From: Candidatus Fermentibacterota bacterium
Lineage (GTDB): Bacteria; Fermentibacterota; Fermentibacteria; Fermentibacterales; Fermentibacteraceae
Length of the DNA: 18,094 nt
Assembly: GCA_012523605.1 (NCBI GenBank)
Contig: JAAYTY010000109.1
Location: forward strand, 1-18,094
Reading direction: 5' to 3'
In this document: positions 6,081 to 13,361 of the stretch, piece by piece
Position numbering within the stretch: position 1 is the first letter of the stretch
Layout: the number at the start of each line of letters is the position of its first letter
The notes under the pieces: model-generated
What the model was told of the DNA's origin: nothing
Seen by the model: only the letters and a program-made list of their open reading frames with translations
The model's database searches: none
Position numbers and translations under genes: made by a program

Positions 6081-7187
6081 TCAGGGAAGGGGGTAGTAGG
6101 ACAGCCTGCCGTCACCCCACATGGCCGGTGTGAGGATCAACACACCCTGAGAGCCCGGAAGAGGCACGAAAGACTCCTCGATGAAGGCTTCCAGCCCGGG
6201 GCAGATCGTGACATCGGAAGCCTCGCCGGTCGTCCAGTCCACGTTCCCGTGGAGAACCGTCGCCCCGCCGTCGGTGGTGAAGAGGTAGGTGCCGTCGGGG
6301 AGCCAGCAGTAGAGGTCCCAGTCGTAGATAGACGGGCCGTCGGTCACCGTCCCGTCCACGTACAGGACCTTCCAGCACTCCTCCCCCTCCATCAGAACTG
6401 CGTCGGGAAGAACCCAGCCACGGATGTACCCTCCATCCACGCCGTCCGGAACCGAATAGCGGCCCGTGACTCCTCCTGTTGCGAAGCTGGAGAACTCGTG
6501 CTCCATGTACCAGTTGTTCTCGATTCTGAAGAAGTCGCTGTAGGGACACTTCCAGAAGCCGTCGCCCACGCTCAGGCCGGGAATGGTTCCGCGCTCTCCG
6601 GTCTCGATGTCGTACCAGTCGAATGGCGGAACGGGCGGCGGCGCATCCCAGCCGCCCGCGAGGAACTCCGCGTATCCGTCCGGCGCGGGCCTGCATGGAT
6701 AGAAGGGCTGGCCCACTAGGCGTCGCGAGTCGGATGTGAAGCAGTATTCCGGGCCGCCTCCCACCTCCACCCCGATCGCCACGGGGACGGCGTCACCTCC
6801 GTCGGCGCCGCACACCACCACAACGAAGCAGCCCCTCATGCCTTCGAGATCTTCGGGCACTTCGTACCGCTCGGGCAGCCGGACTCCTTGCGCGAACACC
6901 ACGTGCCGGAGGTTGGGACTGACGTCCAGCGCGAAGACGAACCCGTCGTACGAAAAGCCCTCCCTGATCTCCCATCCGGCTTCCTCCGGCCGCCACGAGG
7001 GAGTCCACCGGGTGCGGACGCCCGTGGGTATGGATACGGTGAAGAACCCGCCGTGCGTGTCGGTGCAGAGAACGAGCGTATCCGAAAGCGGGACGGCCAG
7101 CGCGATGCCGTCGCCGAGAAAGACAGGCTGGACAGCGGCGCCTCCCGCGGCCAGAAGGAACACGGGGATGAACGGACGCATCCTCAT
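6081..7187 (-). CDS. Secreted TolB/WD40-like beta-propeller protein, function unknown
   Basis: 368 aa. The start ATG 7187 shares one base with the TGA stop of the nucleotide-sugar dehydrogenase (TGATG), so translation is probably coupled. The N-terminus MRMRPFIPVFLLAAGGAA is a signal peptide with no lipobox Cys. The body has repeated short strand motifs of the PD40/WD40 type: FALDVSPNLRHVVFAQG near residue 70, YCFTSDSRRLVGQPF near 126 and YCWLPDGTYLFTTDGG in the last third. This suggests a propeller in the periplasm or on the cell surface. No catalytic motif is recognised. A degenerate second copy follows directly downstream, so the family has been tandemly duplicated here. The coupling to a sugar-nucleotide enzyme is suggestive of surface glycan work, but that is inference. 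Confidence 0.72.
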   Translation of the reverse strand: MRMRPFIPVFLLAAGGAAVQPVFLGDGIALAVPLSDTLVLCTDTHGGFFTVSIPTGVRTRWTPSWRPEEAGWEIREGFSYDGFVFALDVSPNLRHVVFAQGVRLPERYEVPEDLEGMRGCFVVVVCGADGGDAVPVAIGVEVGGGPEYCFTSDSRRLVGQPFYPCRPAPDGYAEFLAGGWDAPPPVPPFDWYDIETGERGTIPGLSVGDGFWKCPYSDFFRIENNWYMEHEFSSFATGGVTGRYSVPDGVDGGYIRGWVLPDAVLMEGEECWKVLYVDGTVTDGPSIYDWDLYCWLPDGTYLFTTDGGATVLHGNVDWTTGEASDVTICPGLEAFIEESFVPLPGSQGVLILTPAMWGDGRLSYYPLP

Positions 7188-8833
7188 CACCGCCTGCCTG
7201 CCACGCTCTCCTTGATGCGCTTCACGTGTCCGCGCCCCAGCCCTTTCACTTCGCAGCCCAGCTCGAAGTACCTGCGGATCTTCGCGTCGTCGAGGATGCA
7301 GAAGCAGTCGATCACCGCGAAGGGCTTCCCCACGGCATCGAATACCTCGTCGGGGTCGAGCTTCAGATATTCGGCATGCCTCACCGCCAGGATGATCGCG
7401 TCGGCACCCTTCATGGCCTTCCGGAGGTCCTTCTCGATCCTGAGATTCACGAGCTGGTTCTGGCGGTGGAAGAAACGCGCCCAGCTGTAGCCGGGCTTCG
7501 GGTATGTGTCCTGCGCCTCGAACTCCCACCAATGTTCGAGATACGGGTCGTGCACCCGCACTTCGGCCCCCATCTCCGTCAGCTTGCGGACGATGATCTC
7601 GGAGCCGCTGTATCTGCTGTCGCCCACATCCTCGCGGTAGGATGCGCCCAGCACCAGCACCTCGGCCGCGGCCACCTGTCTGTTCATGTTGCGCAGTGCG
7701 TCGCGAACCATCTGGGGCACCCGCAGGGACCGGGTGTCGTTGATGTCCACTGCCATGGGCGTGATCCTGAAGATGTCGTCGTCGAAGCCCATGATGTGTC
7801 TGTATGCCCAGACGCCGAGCCCGCCGTCCTTGGGCAGGCAGTACCCCCCGATGCCCGGACCGGGGAAGATCATGTTCGAGTGCGTAGGCCTCACCCTTAT
7901 GGCGTCGATGACCTTCCTGAGATCGACTCCGTTCCGCTCGGCGAACACCGACCACTCGTCGAGGAATGCAAGCATGGTTGCCCTGAAGCTGTTCTCGACT
8001 ATCTTGGCGGTCTCGGATTCGATCGGCCTGTCGAGCACCGTCAGGGGGAACTGCTTCGTGTTCAGGACCTCGTTCAGGAACTTCACCACGCGCTCGCGGG
8101 CCTCGGCGTTGGTGCCGCTGCACACCCTCCAGAAGTCGCGGATCGAGGCGACATAGTTCCTACCCGGCATGACTCGCTCGTAGCTGTGCGCCAGCAGGGG
8201 TTCCACGGCTATGCCGCGCTTCTCGAAGATCTTCTTCATGATCGGATATGCAACCTGCTCGGTGGTGCCGGGCGGGACGGTGGTCTCGATCAGCACCAGC
8301 GCGTGGGGCTGGATGTTGTGGGCGATCACGCCCAGCGACTCCTCGAGGGCGGCCATGTCGGCGGCACCCTCGCGGCAGTCGCCGAGCCGCTCCTTCAGGT
8401 AGTCGCACTGCACGTCCACGACGACGACGTCCACAAGGCTCAGGGCCTCCTCGGTGAAGGTCGCGGTCATGGTCTTCCGCTCGATGACACAGCGGCGGAT
8501 CATGGGGGCGACTTCGGGATCCTCGGCCGTCACGGGGGAGACGCCACGGTTGAACAGGGGGATCTTCCAGTAGCTCCTGGTGCTCGGGCGCTGCATGCCG
8601 ATGACGAACTTGCCCGGCGTGCCGTCCGGCCGCTTCGAATCGGCCACCACCGCGGCCATCACGGCACCCACGAAACCCAGGCCAACCACACCCACGATCT
8701 CGCGCCCCAGCCTCCGGTTTTCTTCCGCCAGGGCGCGCAGGCGGTCCATCTCGGCGGGGATGTCGGCCTCGGTCGGGAGCGGGAACTTCTCGCCCTCGGG
8801 GCTTACGGAGTACCTCACCTTGTCGTCTGCCAC
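7187..8833 (-). CDS. Nucleotide-sugar (UDP-glucose/GDP-mannose type) dehydrogenase
   Basis: Oxidises the C6 hydroxyl of a nucleotide sugar to a uronic acid with two NAD+, making precursors for surface polysaccharide. Start GTG 8833 is preferred because GGGGAGG lies six bases upstream; an in-frame TTG at 8872 lacks this. With 548 aa it is clearly longer than the usual 400-450. The Rossmann motif GVVGLGFVGAVMAA is near 48-61, the IETTVPPGTTE block near 182-192, the helix SETAKIVENSFRA near 273-285 with the catalytic-loop Lys, and the catalytic Cys at about 332 in GPGIGGYCLPKDGG. The UDP-binding C-terminal domain starts near 391 (VLVLGASYREDVGDSRYSGS). Extra length comes from a roughly 45-residue N-terminal extension and insertions near 64-110 and 432-466. 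The exact substrate cannot be assigned. Confidence 0.9.
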   Translation of the reverse strand: MADDKVRYSVSPEGEKFPLPTEADIPAEMDRLRALAEENRRLGREIVGVVGLGFVGAVMAAVVADSKRPDGTPGKFVIGMQRPSTRSYWKIPLFNRGVSPVTAEDPEVAPMIRRCVIERKTMTATFTEEALSLVDVVVVDVQCDYLKERLGDCREGAADMAALEESLGVIAHNIQPHALVLIETTVPPGTTEQVAYPIMKKIFEKRGIAVEPLLAHSYERVMPGRNYVASIRDFWRVCSGTNAEARERVVKFLNEVLNTKQFPLTVLDRPIESETAKIVENSFRATMLAFLDEWSVFAERNGVDLRKVIDAIRVRPTHSNMIFPGPGIGGYCLPKDGGLGVWAYRHIMGFDDDIFRITPMAVDINDTRSLRVPQMVRDALRNMNRQVAAAEVLVLGASYREDVGDSRYSGSEIIVRKLTEMGAEVRVHDPYLEHWWEFEAQDTYPKPGYSWARFFHRQNQLVNLRIEKDLRKAMKGADAIILAVRHAEYLKLDPDEVFDAVGKPFAVIDCFCILDDAKIRRYFELGCEVKGLGRGHVKRIKESVAGRR

Positions 8834-8927
8834 GGTCTGCCTCCCCTGAGTGGAATCCCTCGTAAACAGCAAACATACGGCGGGCGCGGAAGATATGTGA
8901 GAGAGTTCCGCTCGGGGGCCGTTCCGG

Positions 8928-8942
8928 CCCGGGCCGCCCGGG
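8928..8942. terminator. GC hairpin downstream of the TauE/SafE gene
   Basis: CCCGGG, CCG, CCCGGG form a 6-bp stem with a 3-base loop, ten bases past the minus-strand stop at 8952. There is no T-run after it, so if it terminates it does so weakly or with Rho. Confidence 0.35.
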
Positions 8943-8951
8943 AGGAGATCC

Positions 8952-9677
8952 TCAGGCCAGGGCCATCGCCACTGCCATCAGACCCAGTGAGGCGAGCAGT
9001 ACCAGCACCATCCTGCGGAAGAGCACGCGGTCGATGCGCCGGGCGACCAGACTGCCGCCCAGCGAGCCCGCCAGCACGAAAGGCGCGAGCCTCGCGATGT
9101 CACCCCACAGCGCAGGCGTCAGCAGGCCCCGCGAAACCAGCATGGGCACCATGAAGACATTGAGAATGAGGAAGTAGAGGGACAGATTCGCACGGAACTC
9201 GTCCCTCTCGGCCCCGGTGCCAGCGAGGAAGACTATCACGGGCGGCCCGCTGAAGGTCGTGAGCCCGTTCATGAGGCCGCTGGCGATTCCGATCAGGGCA
9301 AGCGCCAGCCGCTCGTGCCCCGGCTTCGAAGCGCCCCTCCCGGCGAGACAGGCGAGCGCCGTGGCCAGTACCAGAACCCCCACGACCAGCCTCACGGGCC
9401 TGTCAGGCAGAACCTCCAGCAGAAGTATCCCCGGCAAGGTGAAGACCAGTCCCGTGACGTAGAGCGGGAGGAAGCGGAGGGGTCTGGCGGCACGCGGAGC
9501 GGACAGGAGAACCATCAGGTTCACGGCAAGCCCGAAGACGGAAAGCACCGGCACGGCCTCTGCCGCCGGGGCGATGAGCGTCAGAAGGGGGAGGGACAGC
9601 AGGGAGAAGGCGGACCCGGTGACGCCCTGCACGAACGCCCCCGAAAAAAGTACCAGCGATGCACCGATGCCGTTCAT
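8952..9677 (-). CDS. TauE/SafE family anion permease
   Basis: A 241-aa inner-membrane protein with seven or eight hydrophobic helices. The TauE/SafE (DUF81) family exports or imports sulfite, sulfoacetate and other organosulfur or small organic anions. The paired half-repeats each have a Gly-rich helix: FSGAFVQGVTGSAFSLLSLPLL near residues 11-32 and ASGLMNGLTTFSGPPVIVFLAG in the second half, the latter being the most diagnostic motif (GxxxGxxxFSGPP). Length is normal. ATG 9677 has only a poor ribosome site (ATCGGGCC). The gene is separated by 118 bases and a hairpin from the dehydrogenase downstream and by about 200 bases from the acidic-protein gene upstream, so it may be transcribed alone. 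No sulfur-metabolism gene is nearby to fix the substrate. Confidence 0.88.
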   Translation of the reverse strand: MNGIGASLVLFSGAFVQGVTGSAFSLLSLPLLTLIAPAAEAVPVLSVFGLAVNLMVLLSAPRAARPLRFLPLYVTGLVFTLPGILLLEVLPDRPVRLVVGVLVLATALACLAGRGASKPGHERLALALIGIASGLMNGLTTFSGPPVIVFLAGTGAERDEFRANLSLYFLILNVFMVPMLVSRGLLTPALWGDIARLAPFVLAGSLGGSLVARRIDRVLFRRMVLVLLASLGLMAVAMALA

Positions 9678-9798
9678 GGCCCGATGACGGCCCGATCAGG
9701 GCGGAATGCACCCGCGGGCAGCCTCACGGGGTATGCCGGAGCCGCTTCATCGGAGATCTGGAGTATGGTCCCGACGGGCAGGAACCCGGGGGCAAGAC

Positions 9799-9815
9799 CC
9801 GCCCGCAAGGGGCGG
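9799..9815. terminator. GC hairpin below the glycosyltransferase operon
   Basis: CCGCCC, loop GCAAG, GGGCGG form a perfect 6-bp stem about 60 bases past the stop of the acidic protein. No U-run follows. The rest of 9678-9875 holds no recognisable gene; it contains a direct repeat GGCCCGAT (9678-9685 and 9689-9696) just upstream of the permease start. Confidence 0.3.
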
Positions 9816-9875
9816 AAACCTCATCGGGATACCGCGGAAAACGCGGACGGCTCCGGATCATGAAACGGGGACGCG

Positions 9876-10106
9876 TTATTCGTCTTCGTCGAAATCGTCG
9901 TCGTCCTCGTCGAAATCTTCCTCTTCGTCTTCCTCTTCCTCGTCCTCGTCGTCGTCCGAGTCCTCCCAGGCCCATTCTCCGCCGGTATCCGGAAACTCGG
10001 CCGCGTCGGGCTCGTCCTCTTCGTCTTCGTCGGAATCCTCGTCGAAATCGTCCTCGTCCTCGTCCTCGAGGTCGTCCTCGTCGGGGATGTCGTCGTCCCA
10101 GGTCAT
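9876..10106 (-). CDS. 76-aa extremely acidic low-complexity protein
   Basis: Starts at ATG 10106, which overlaps the TGA of the upstream glycosyltransferase by four bases (ATGA), behind a GGGGTGGAG ribosome site. It ends at TAA 9878-9876. By count, 31 Asp and 23 Glu make up 54 of 76 residues (71%). There is no Lys, Arg or His. The only interruptions are short segments such as MTWDDDIP and EFPDTGGEWAWED, the latter a possible small hydrophobic docking patch. It must be intrinsically disordered and strongly negative, and could act as a nucleic-acid mimic, cation or Ca2+ binder, or chaperone-like tail. No family is recognised. The other five frames here are artefacts of the GAC/GAA-like triplet repeats. 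The regular start, coupling and clean stop favour a real gene. Confidence 0.68.
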   Translation of the reverse strand: MTWDDDIPDEDDLEDEDEDDFDEDSDEDEEDEPDAAEFPDTGGEWAWEDSDDDEDEEEEDEEEDFDEDDDDFDEDE

Positions 10107-11482
10107 CTCCACCCCTTTCCCCTGGCGTGCCGGGAAGATAACGCAGCCCACCTGAGGCGTCCCCTGCTCGCAATCTGGTCGAGGAACAGCCCCAGACTCC
10201 TGCAGCCCTGCCTCATGTCGAACATTCTCGCGACGGCGTCCATGTCGCTGACGATCCTCAGCCTGCCTTCGCTCCAGTCGTCCTCCATCCTGGCAAGCAC
10301 CTCCGAGATCAGCTCGGGGTCCTGGGGCACGGAGTAGCCTGCCTCGAGAGCCTCGATGGTCCTCGAGAGCTCGCCCTCGGCCACGATCGCGAGGATGGAC
10401 CGCCTGGCGAGGAGGTATTCGGCCAGCTTCGTGGGATTCTTCACCTCCGAGCCGGGAAGAGGCGGGTACATGACCATCAAAGCGTCGGCTGCCATCTGCT
10501 CTTCCCGCGCACGGGCGAACGAGACCTGCCCTGTGATCTCCAGTCTGTCGGCGATGCCGAGTCGCTCGGGCATGTTCCTGTGCAGGGGCCGAAGGTCGCC
10601 CACTATGCGCACCCGGAGCCTGCTGGAGGGTCTGCGGGAGAAGTACAGCCTGAGCCCTTCGAAGAAGTGCTCCGGGGTCTGAGTGCCCATGAAGAAGCCG
10701 GTATAAGTTATCGTGAATCTCTCTCCCGGATTCCTGTCCGGCTCCGGCGCGGGCGAAAGAATCTGCGGATCGTACCCGTTGGGGAGGAAGTGGGTGGGTG
10801 GGCAGCGCCGGCCGTAGGTGCGCTCGAAATACTCCGAAGAGCTGGCGCTGGTCGTCAGGATTCCGTCTGCGCCCGTCACCACTCTGGCCTCGAGCCGCCT
10901 CTGTATCATCCTGCTGAAAGAAGAGACGTACTGCCACTCGTTGAGCGAGTCGTAGGTCCAGAGATCGCCGAAGTGCGCGACCCAGGGGAGGCCGGTCCTG
11001 CGCGAAGCCTTCATTGCGGCGATATGGCACGAGTGCGGGGGGCCGAAGGACATTATCATCCTCGCCCCGGACTCGGGGGCGGCGCGAACGATGGCCTTGG
11101 ATGCCTCCATGGACCAGATCATCGCCTTGTCGGGTATGAGAACGTACAGCCTGAAGAGGCTCCTGAGCAGCTTGAGAAGCCTGTTCAGGCGCTGTGTCGA
11201 GCGGTCGCCTCCCGGCTCGTACATCGGATCCTGGGGCATCGCAAACTTGCCGAGGGGGTCGCGAAGAACTATCCGGGATTCGAGGACGTCGGGCGGCAGG
11301 GAGTCCAGAAGGCTCTCGTCCAGCGGCAGGCCCACGGGATTGCGCGATACGACCGGGATGAGGGTCCAGCCCCCCTCCGGCATGCAGCGGCTGAAAGCCA
11401 CGCACCGCGGCCCGGAGCCGGTGGACACCGGCGGGAAGGTATAGGCGAGGAAGAACATCCTGTTCAGCCTGCGGTCACTCAT
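10103..11482 (-). CDS. GT-B fold glycosyltransferase (GT4-like)
   Basis: 459 aa, probably transferring a sugar from a nucleotide donor during surface polysaccharide or lipopolysaccharide assembly. The N-terminus MFFLAYTFPPVSTGSG is the usual first strand and Gly loop of GT4 enzymes that remodel cell-wall glycans. WVAHFGDLWTYDS near 168-179 is the end of the acceptor domain and FLPNGYDPQIL near 232-242 the linker to the donor domain. FTITYTGFFMGTQTPEHFFEGL opens the second Rossmann fold. MYPPLPGSEVKNPTKLAEYLLARRSILAIV holds the donor-binding Glu region in a form (PTKLAEYL) common to these proteins. The start at ATG 11482 overlaps the end of the preceding fragment by eight bases; an internal ATG eight codons later is possible. 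Its stop overlaps the acidic gene. Confidence 0.86.
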   Translation of the reverse strand: MSDRRLNRMFFLAYTFPPVSTGSGPRCVAFSRCMPEGGWTLIPVVSRNPVGLPLDESLLDSLPPDVLESRIVLRDPLGKFAMPQDPMYEPGGDRSTQRLNRLLKLLRSLFRLYVLIPDKAMIWSMEASKAIVRAAPESGARMIMSFGPPHSCHIAAMKASRRTGLPWVAHFGDLWTYDSLNEWQYVSSFSRMIQRRLEARVVTGADGILTTSASSSEYFERTYGRRCPPTHFLPNGYDPQILSPAPEPDRNPGERFTITYTGFFMGTQTPEHFFEGLRLYFSRRPSSRLRVRIVGDLRPLHRNMPERLGIADRLEITGQVSFARAREEQMAADALMVMYPPLPGSEVKNPTKLAEYLLARRSILAIVAEGELSRTIEALEAGYSVPQDPELISEVLARMEDDWSEGRLRIVSDMDAVARMFDMRQGCRSLGLFLDQIASRGRLRWAALSSRHARGKGWR

Positions 11483-11940
11483 CAGCCGCGTCCATGCTCC
11501 TTCCGGAAGGCGGAATCGAGGCCCAGGCCCTCTCCAGCGCGTCGGCGCATGCCCGCGCCGAGAACTCGCTCGCGGCTTTCGCCGAAGCCTCCCTGCCCCT
11601 CGACTCCGACAGCCCCTGATCGTCCGTCAGGCGCTCGAACGCCGGCCCCGGCGAGGGAGGGAGCGCCGGGCTCGACCGGGATCTCCCACCCCTTCTCCTC
11701 TGCCTGCCCGGCGGAGGTGCAGAAGATAGTCGTCGTCTCCCCGTCGGCAACAGCCCGTGAAAGCGGGAGAAGCGGAATCCCGGCGTGCGTCGCAGCAATC
11801 ATGTCAGCCATGTCGCCGCCATCGGGCCCTTCCGCAGGAAGGGGCATGCGCCGGGCCGGGCCATGTCCTCCTCGCTCCGGCTCGGCCGGCTCCGCCAGGA
11901 AGCAGTCGGAGAGGAAGTCGGGAACGCAGGCGGTTCTCAT
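11475..11940 (-). pseudogene. Short, frameshifted glycosyltransferase-like fragment
   Basis: ATG 11940 overlaps the stop of the upstream glycosyltransferase (ATGA), giving MRTACVPDFLSDCFLAEPAE. The frame continues with LPAEGPDGGDMADMIAATHA and GIPLLPLSRAVADGE, which resemble the donor-binding C-terminal part of GT4 enzymes. It then reads GWEIPVEPGAPSLAG. At 11646-11649 (CCCC on the plus strand) one base appears extra. The next frame resumes with FERLTDDQGLSESRGREASAKAASEFSARACADALERAW, here quoted only as the segment from about 11635 to 11520 with key words FERLTDD, KAASEFSA and ALERAW, and ends at TGA 11477-11475. Joined, it would be about 153 aa, lacking the whole N-terminal Rossmann domain. 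It is either a decayed gene or an intact small protein with an assembly indel. Confidence 0.55.
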
Positions 11941-13214
11941 CGGGCCGGACCCCCGGCCCGGACCAAACCTTCGTATGCGGCGAGGAGGACCTTCTCCTGT
12001 TCGCCCCAGTTGTGGACCCGCTCGGCGGCAGCCCTGGCGCGGGCTCCCGCAGCGGCTCTCCAGGAGGGATCGGAGGCGGCGCGGCGGACGGCATCCGCTA
12101 TAGCGGCGGGATCCCCGGGATCTATCAGCAGGCCGAAGTCGCCCTCCTTCACCACCCTGGCGATCTCGGGCAGGTCGCTGGCGATGACCGGAATCCCCGC
12201 CATCATGTACTCGTAGAGCTTGTTCGGAAGGGAATAGTAGTGGTTCAGACAGGTGTTCCTGAAGAGGATCAGCCCGGCGTCGGCATCCGCGGTGTACACC
12301 GGCAGATCCTCCGATCTCACGGGAGGAAGCACCCGGAGGGTTTCTCCGAGCGTCGGATCCGCAGCCATCCTCGCAATCTTCCCCCCGGTGACGTCGTGGC
12401 CCATGATGACCAGGAGGATCCCCTCGCCGGCCAGGAGCCAGGCCGCCTCCACGAGCTGTTCCAGTCCTCTCTCGAACGCGATGATCCCCTGGTACAGGAT
12501 GACGGGCGTGTCCCGCCCGGCGCCGACGAGGCTCCGCAGTGCTCCGGTCCTCTCTGTCCGAGGAGTCACCTCGGGGCAGTTCTCGACGATCAGAGGGGGT
12601 TTCATCCGGGGATACATCCGCTCCATCTCGGCGCCCCTGCCGGGAGTGACGGCGATGACCGCATCGCAGCCCCCTACGAGCAGACGCTCCGTGAGCCTGT
12701 CCCTGAGGCGCCCGAGCCGGCCGGTCTCCCTCAGGTATCTTGCCGATCCCAGCCACAATTCGTGCGAATCGTAGACCAGCCGGGCTCCCCGGATGGTCGC
12801 CGCCAGCCGGCAGACAAGAAGCGTGTCCAGATCGTTTGCATGATAGACGGATGCCTTCTCCCGGAGCAGCACCCCGAGCAGGCGAAGTTCGTACATGGTG
12901 TTCCGGAAGGCGTCGGAGAGGAACCTGCGGACCCGGTTTCTCCTGACGGCCCGGGCGAGCCGCGCCGCCAGCCCCCGCCCGCCGGCCGAGTCGGCCTTCC
13001 TGCGAAGGTTCTCGGTGAGGGCCGATCTGTACCTGGGCCTGACGACCCTGACTCCGTTCCAGTTCTCGACCGCCGGTGCACCGGGCTCCTGCCTGCACAC
13101 AATGGAGACCCTCCAGCCCGCCGCCAGGAGGCTCCTGGCCTCCTTCTTAACCCTGGCGTCGTTCCAGAGCTCGTTCCTTACCAGCATGCAAACCGAGCGC
13201 GTTCCTGCGGTCAA
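11937..13214 (-). CDS. GT4 family glycosyltransferase
   Basis: 425 aa, first gene of the minus-strand glycan operon. A TTG start at 13214 is chosen because GAGGAGG lies four bases upstream and it keeps the first beta strand (RSVCMLVRNELWNDARVKKEA near 6-26) inside the protein; ATG 13187 would cut it. The acceptor domain contains YHANDLDTLLV near 124 and LVYDSHELW near 147, both typical of GT4. The donor domain begins near VILYQGIIAFERGLEQLVEA (238-257) and carries LPNKLYEYMMAGIPVIASDLPE near 329-350, the E-x7-E-type nucleotide-sugar site. It ends with the usual Ala/Arg helix (ARARAAAERV). Four-base coupling to the next frame and the position upstream of a second glycosyltransferase place it in surface polysaccharide synthesis. 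Sugar specificity unknown. Confidence 0.89.
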   Translation of the reverse strand: MTAGTRSVCMLVRNELWNDARVKKEARSLLAAGWRVSIVCRQEPGAPAVENWNGVRVVRPRYRSALTENLRRKADSAGGRGLAARLARAVRRNRVRRFLSDAFRNTMYELRLLGVLLREKASVYHANDLDTLLVCRLAATIRGARLVYDSHELWLGSARYLRETGRLGRLRDRLTERLLVGGCDAVIAVTPGRGAEMERMYPRMKPPLIVENCPEVTPRTERTGALRSLVGAGRDTPVILYQGIIAFERGLEQLVEAAWLLAGEGILLVIMGHDVTGGKIARMAADPTLGETLRVLPPVRSEDLPVYTADADAGLILFRNTCLNHYYSLPNKLYEYMMAGIPVIASDLPEIARVVKEGDFGLLIDPGDPAAIADAVRRAASDPSWRAAAGARARAAAERVHNWGEQEKVLLAAYEGLVRAGGPAR

Positions 13215-13361
13215 GAGCCCTCCTCGGCCGGTCGTCGAGCGCCGGCAATATAAGGTGCCGCCGATGCGCGGAAGCGGCCCTGTGGCCGCCGCACCTCCGT
13301 ACATGTAGAATCCCGCTGGCAGCGGCACGGCGCAGATCGGCCGCGCATCGAGGGAGGCTTC
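13215..13361. promoter_or_regulatory. Divergent promoter region between glycan operon and aspartokinase
   Basis: 147 bases between two outward-reading TTG starts. For the minus-strand operon a -10-like TATATT (13252-13247) lies about 33 bases before the start, with only a weak -35. For the plus strand, TAGAAT (13306-13311) lies about 50 bases before the start and also lacks a clear -35. Between them GCGGCC-CTGT-GGCCGC (13274-13289) forms a perfect 6-bp stem. Individual promoter calls are tentative. Confidence 0.4.

Noticed and set aside
5817..6719. 300-codon open frame on the plus strand
   Set aside because: Antisense to the secreted propeller protein and its pseudogene; no recognisable domain.
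7226..9154. 642-codon open frame on the plus strand
   Set aside because: Antisense to the nucleotide-sugar dehydrogenase; its translation is His/Val/Gly-rich with no domain, as expected from the complement of a GC-rich gene.
9876..10106. Triplet-repeat region as a CRISPR or satellite array
   Set aside because: The repetition follows codons for Asp and Glu without fixed spacers or unit length; it is explained by the acidic protein.
9706..10155. Serine-repeat protein on the plus strand
   Set aside because: The poly-Ser run is the complement of the Asp/Glu codons of the acidic protein, whose frame has a proper ribosome site, start overlap and stop.
10580..12103. 507-codon plus-strand frame
   Set aside because: Opposite the second glycosyltransferase and the fragment upstream of it; composition is typical of a complement frame.
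11757..13253. 498-codon open frame on the plus strand
   Set aside because: Runs opposite a clear GT4 glycosyltransferase; Pro/Arg/Gly-rich and without motifs.
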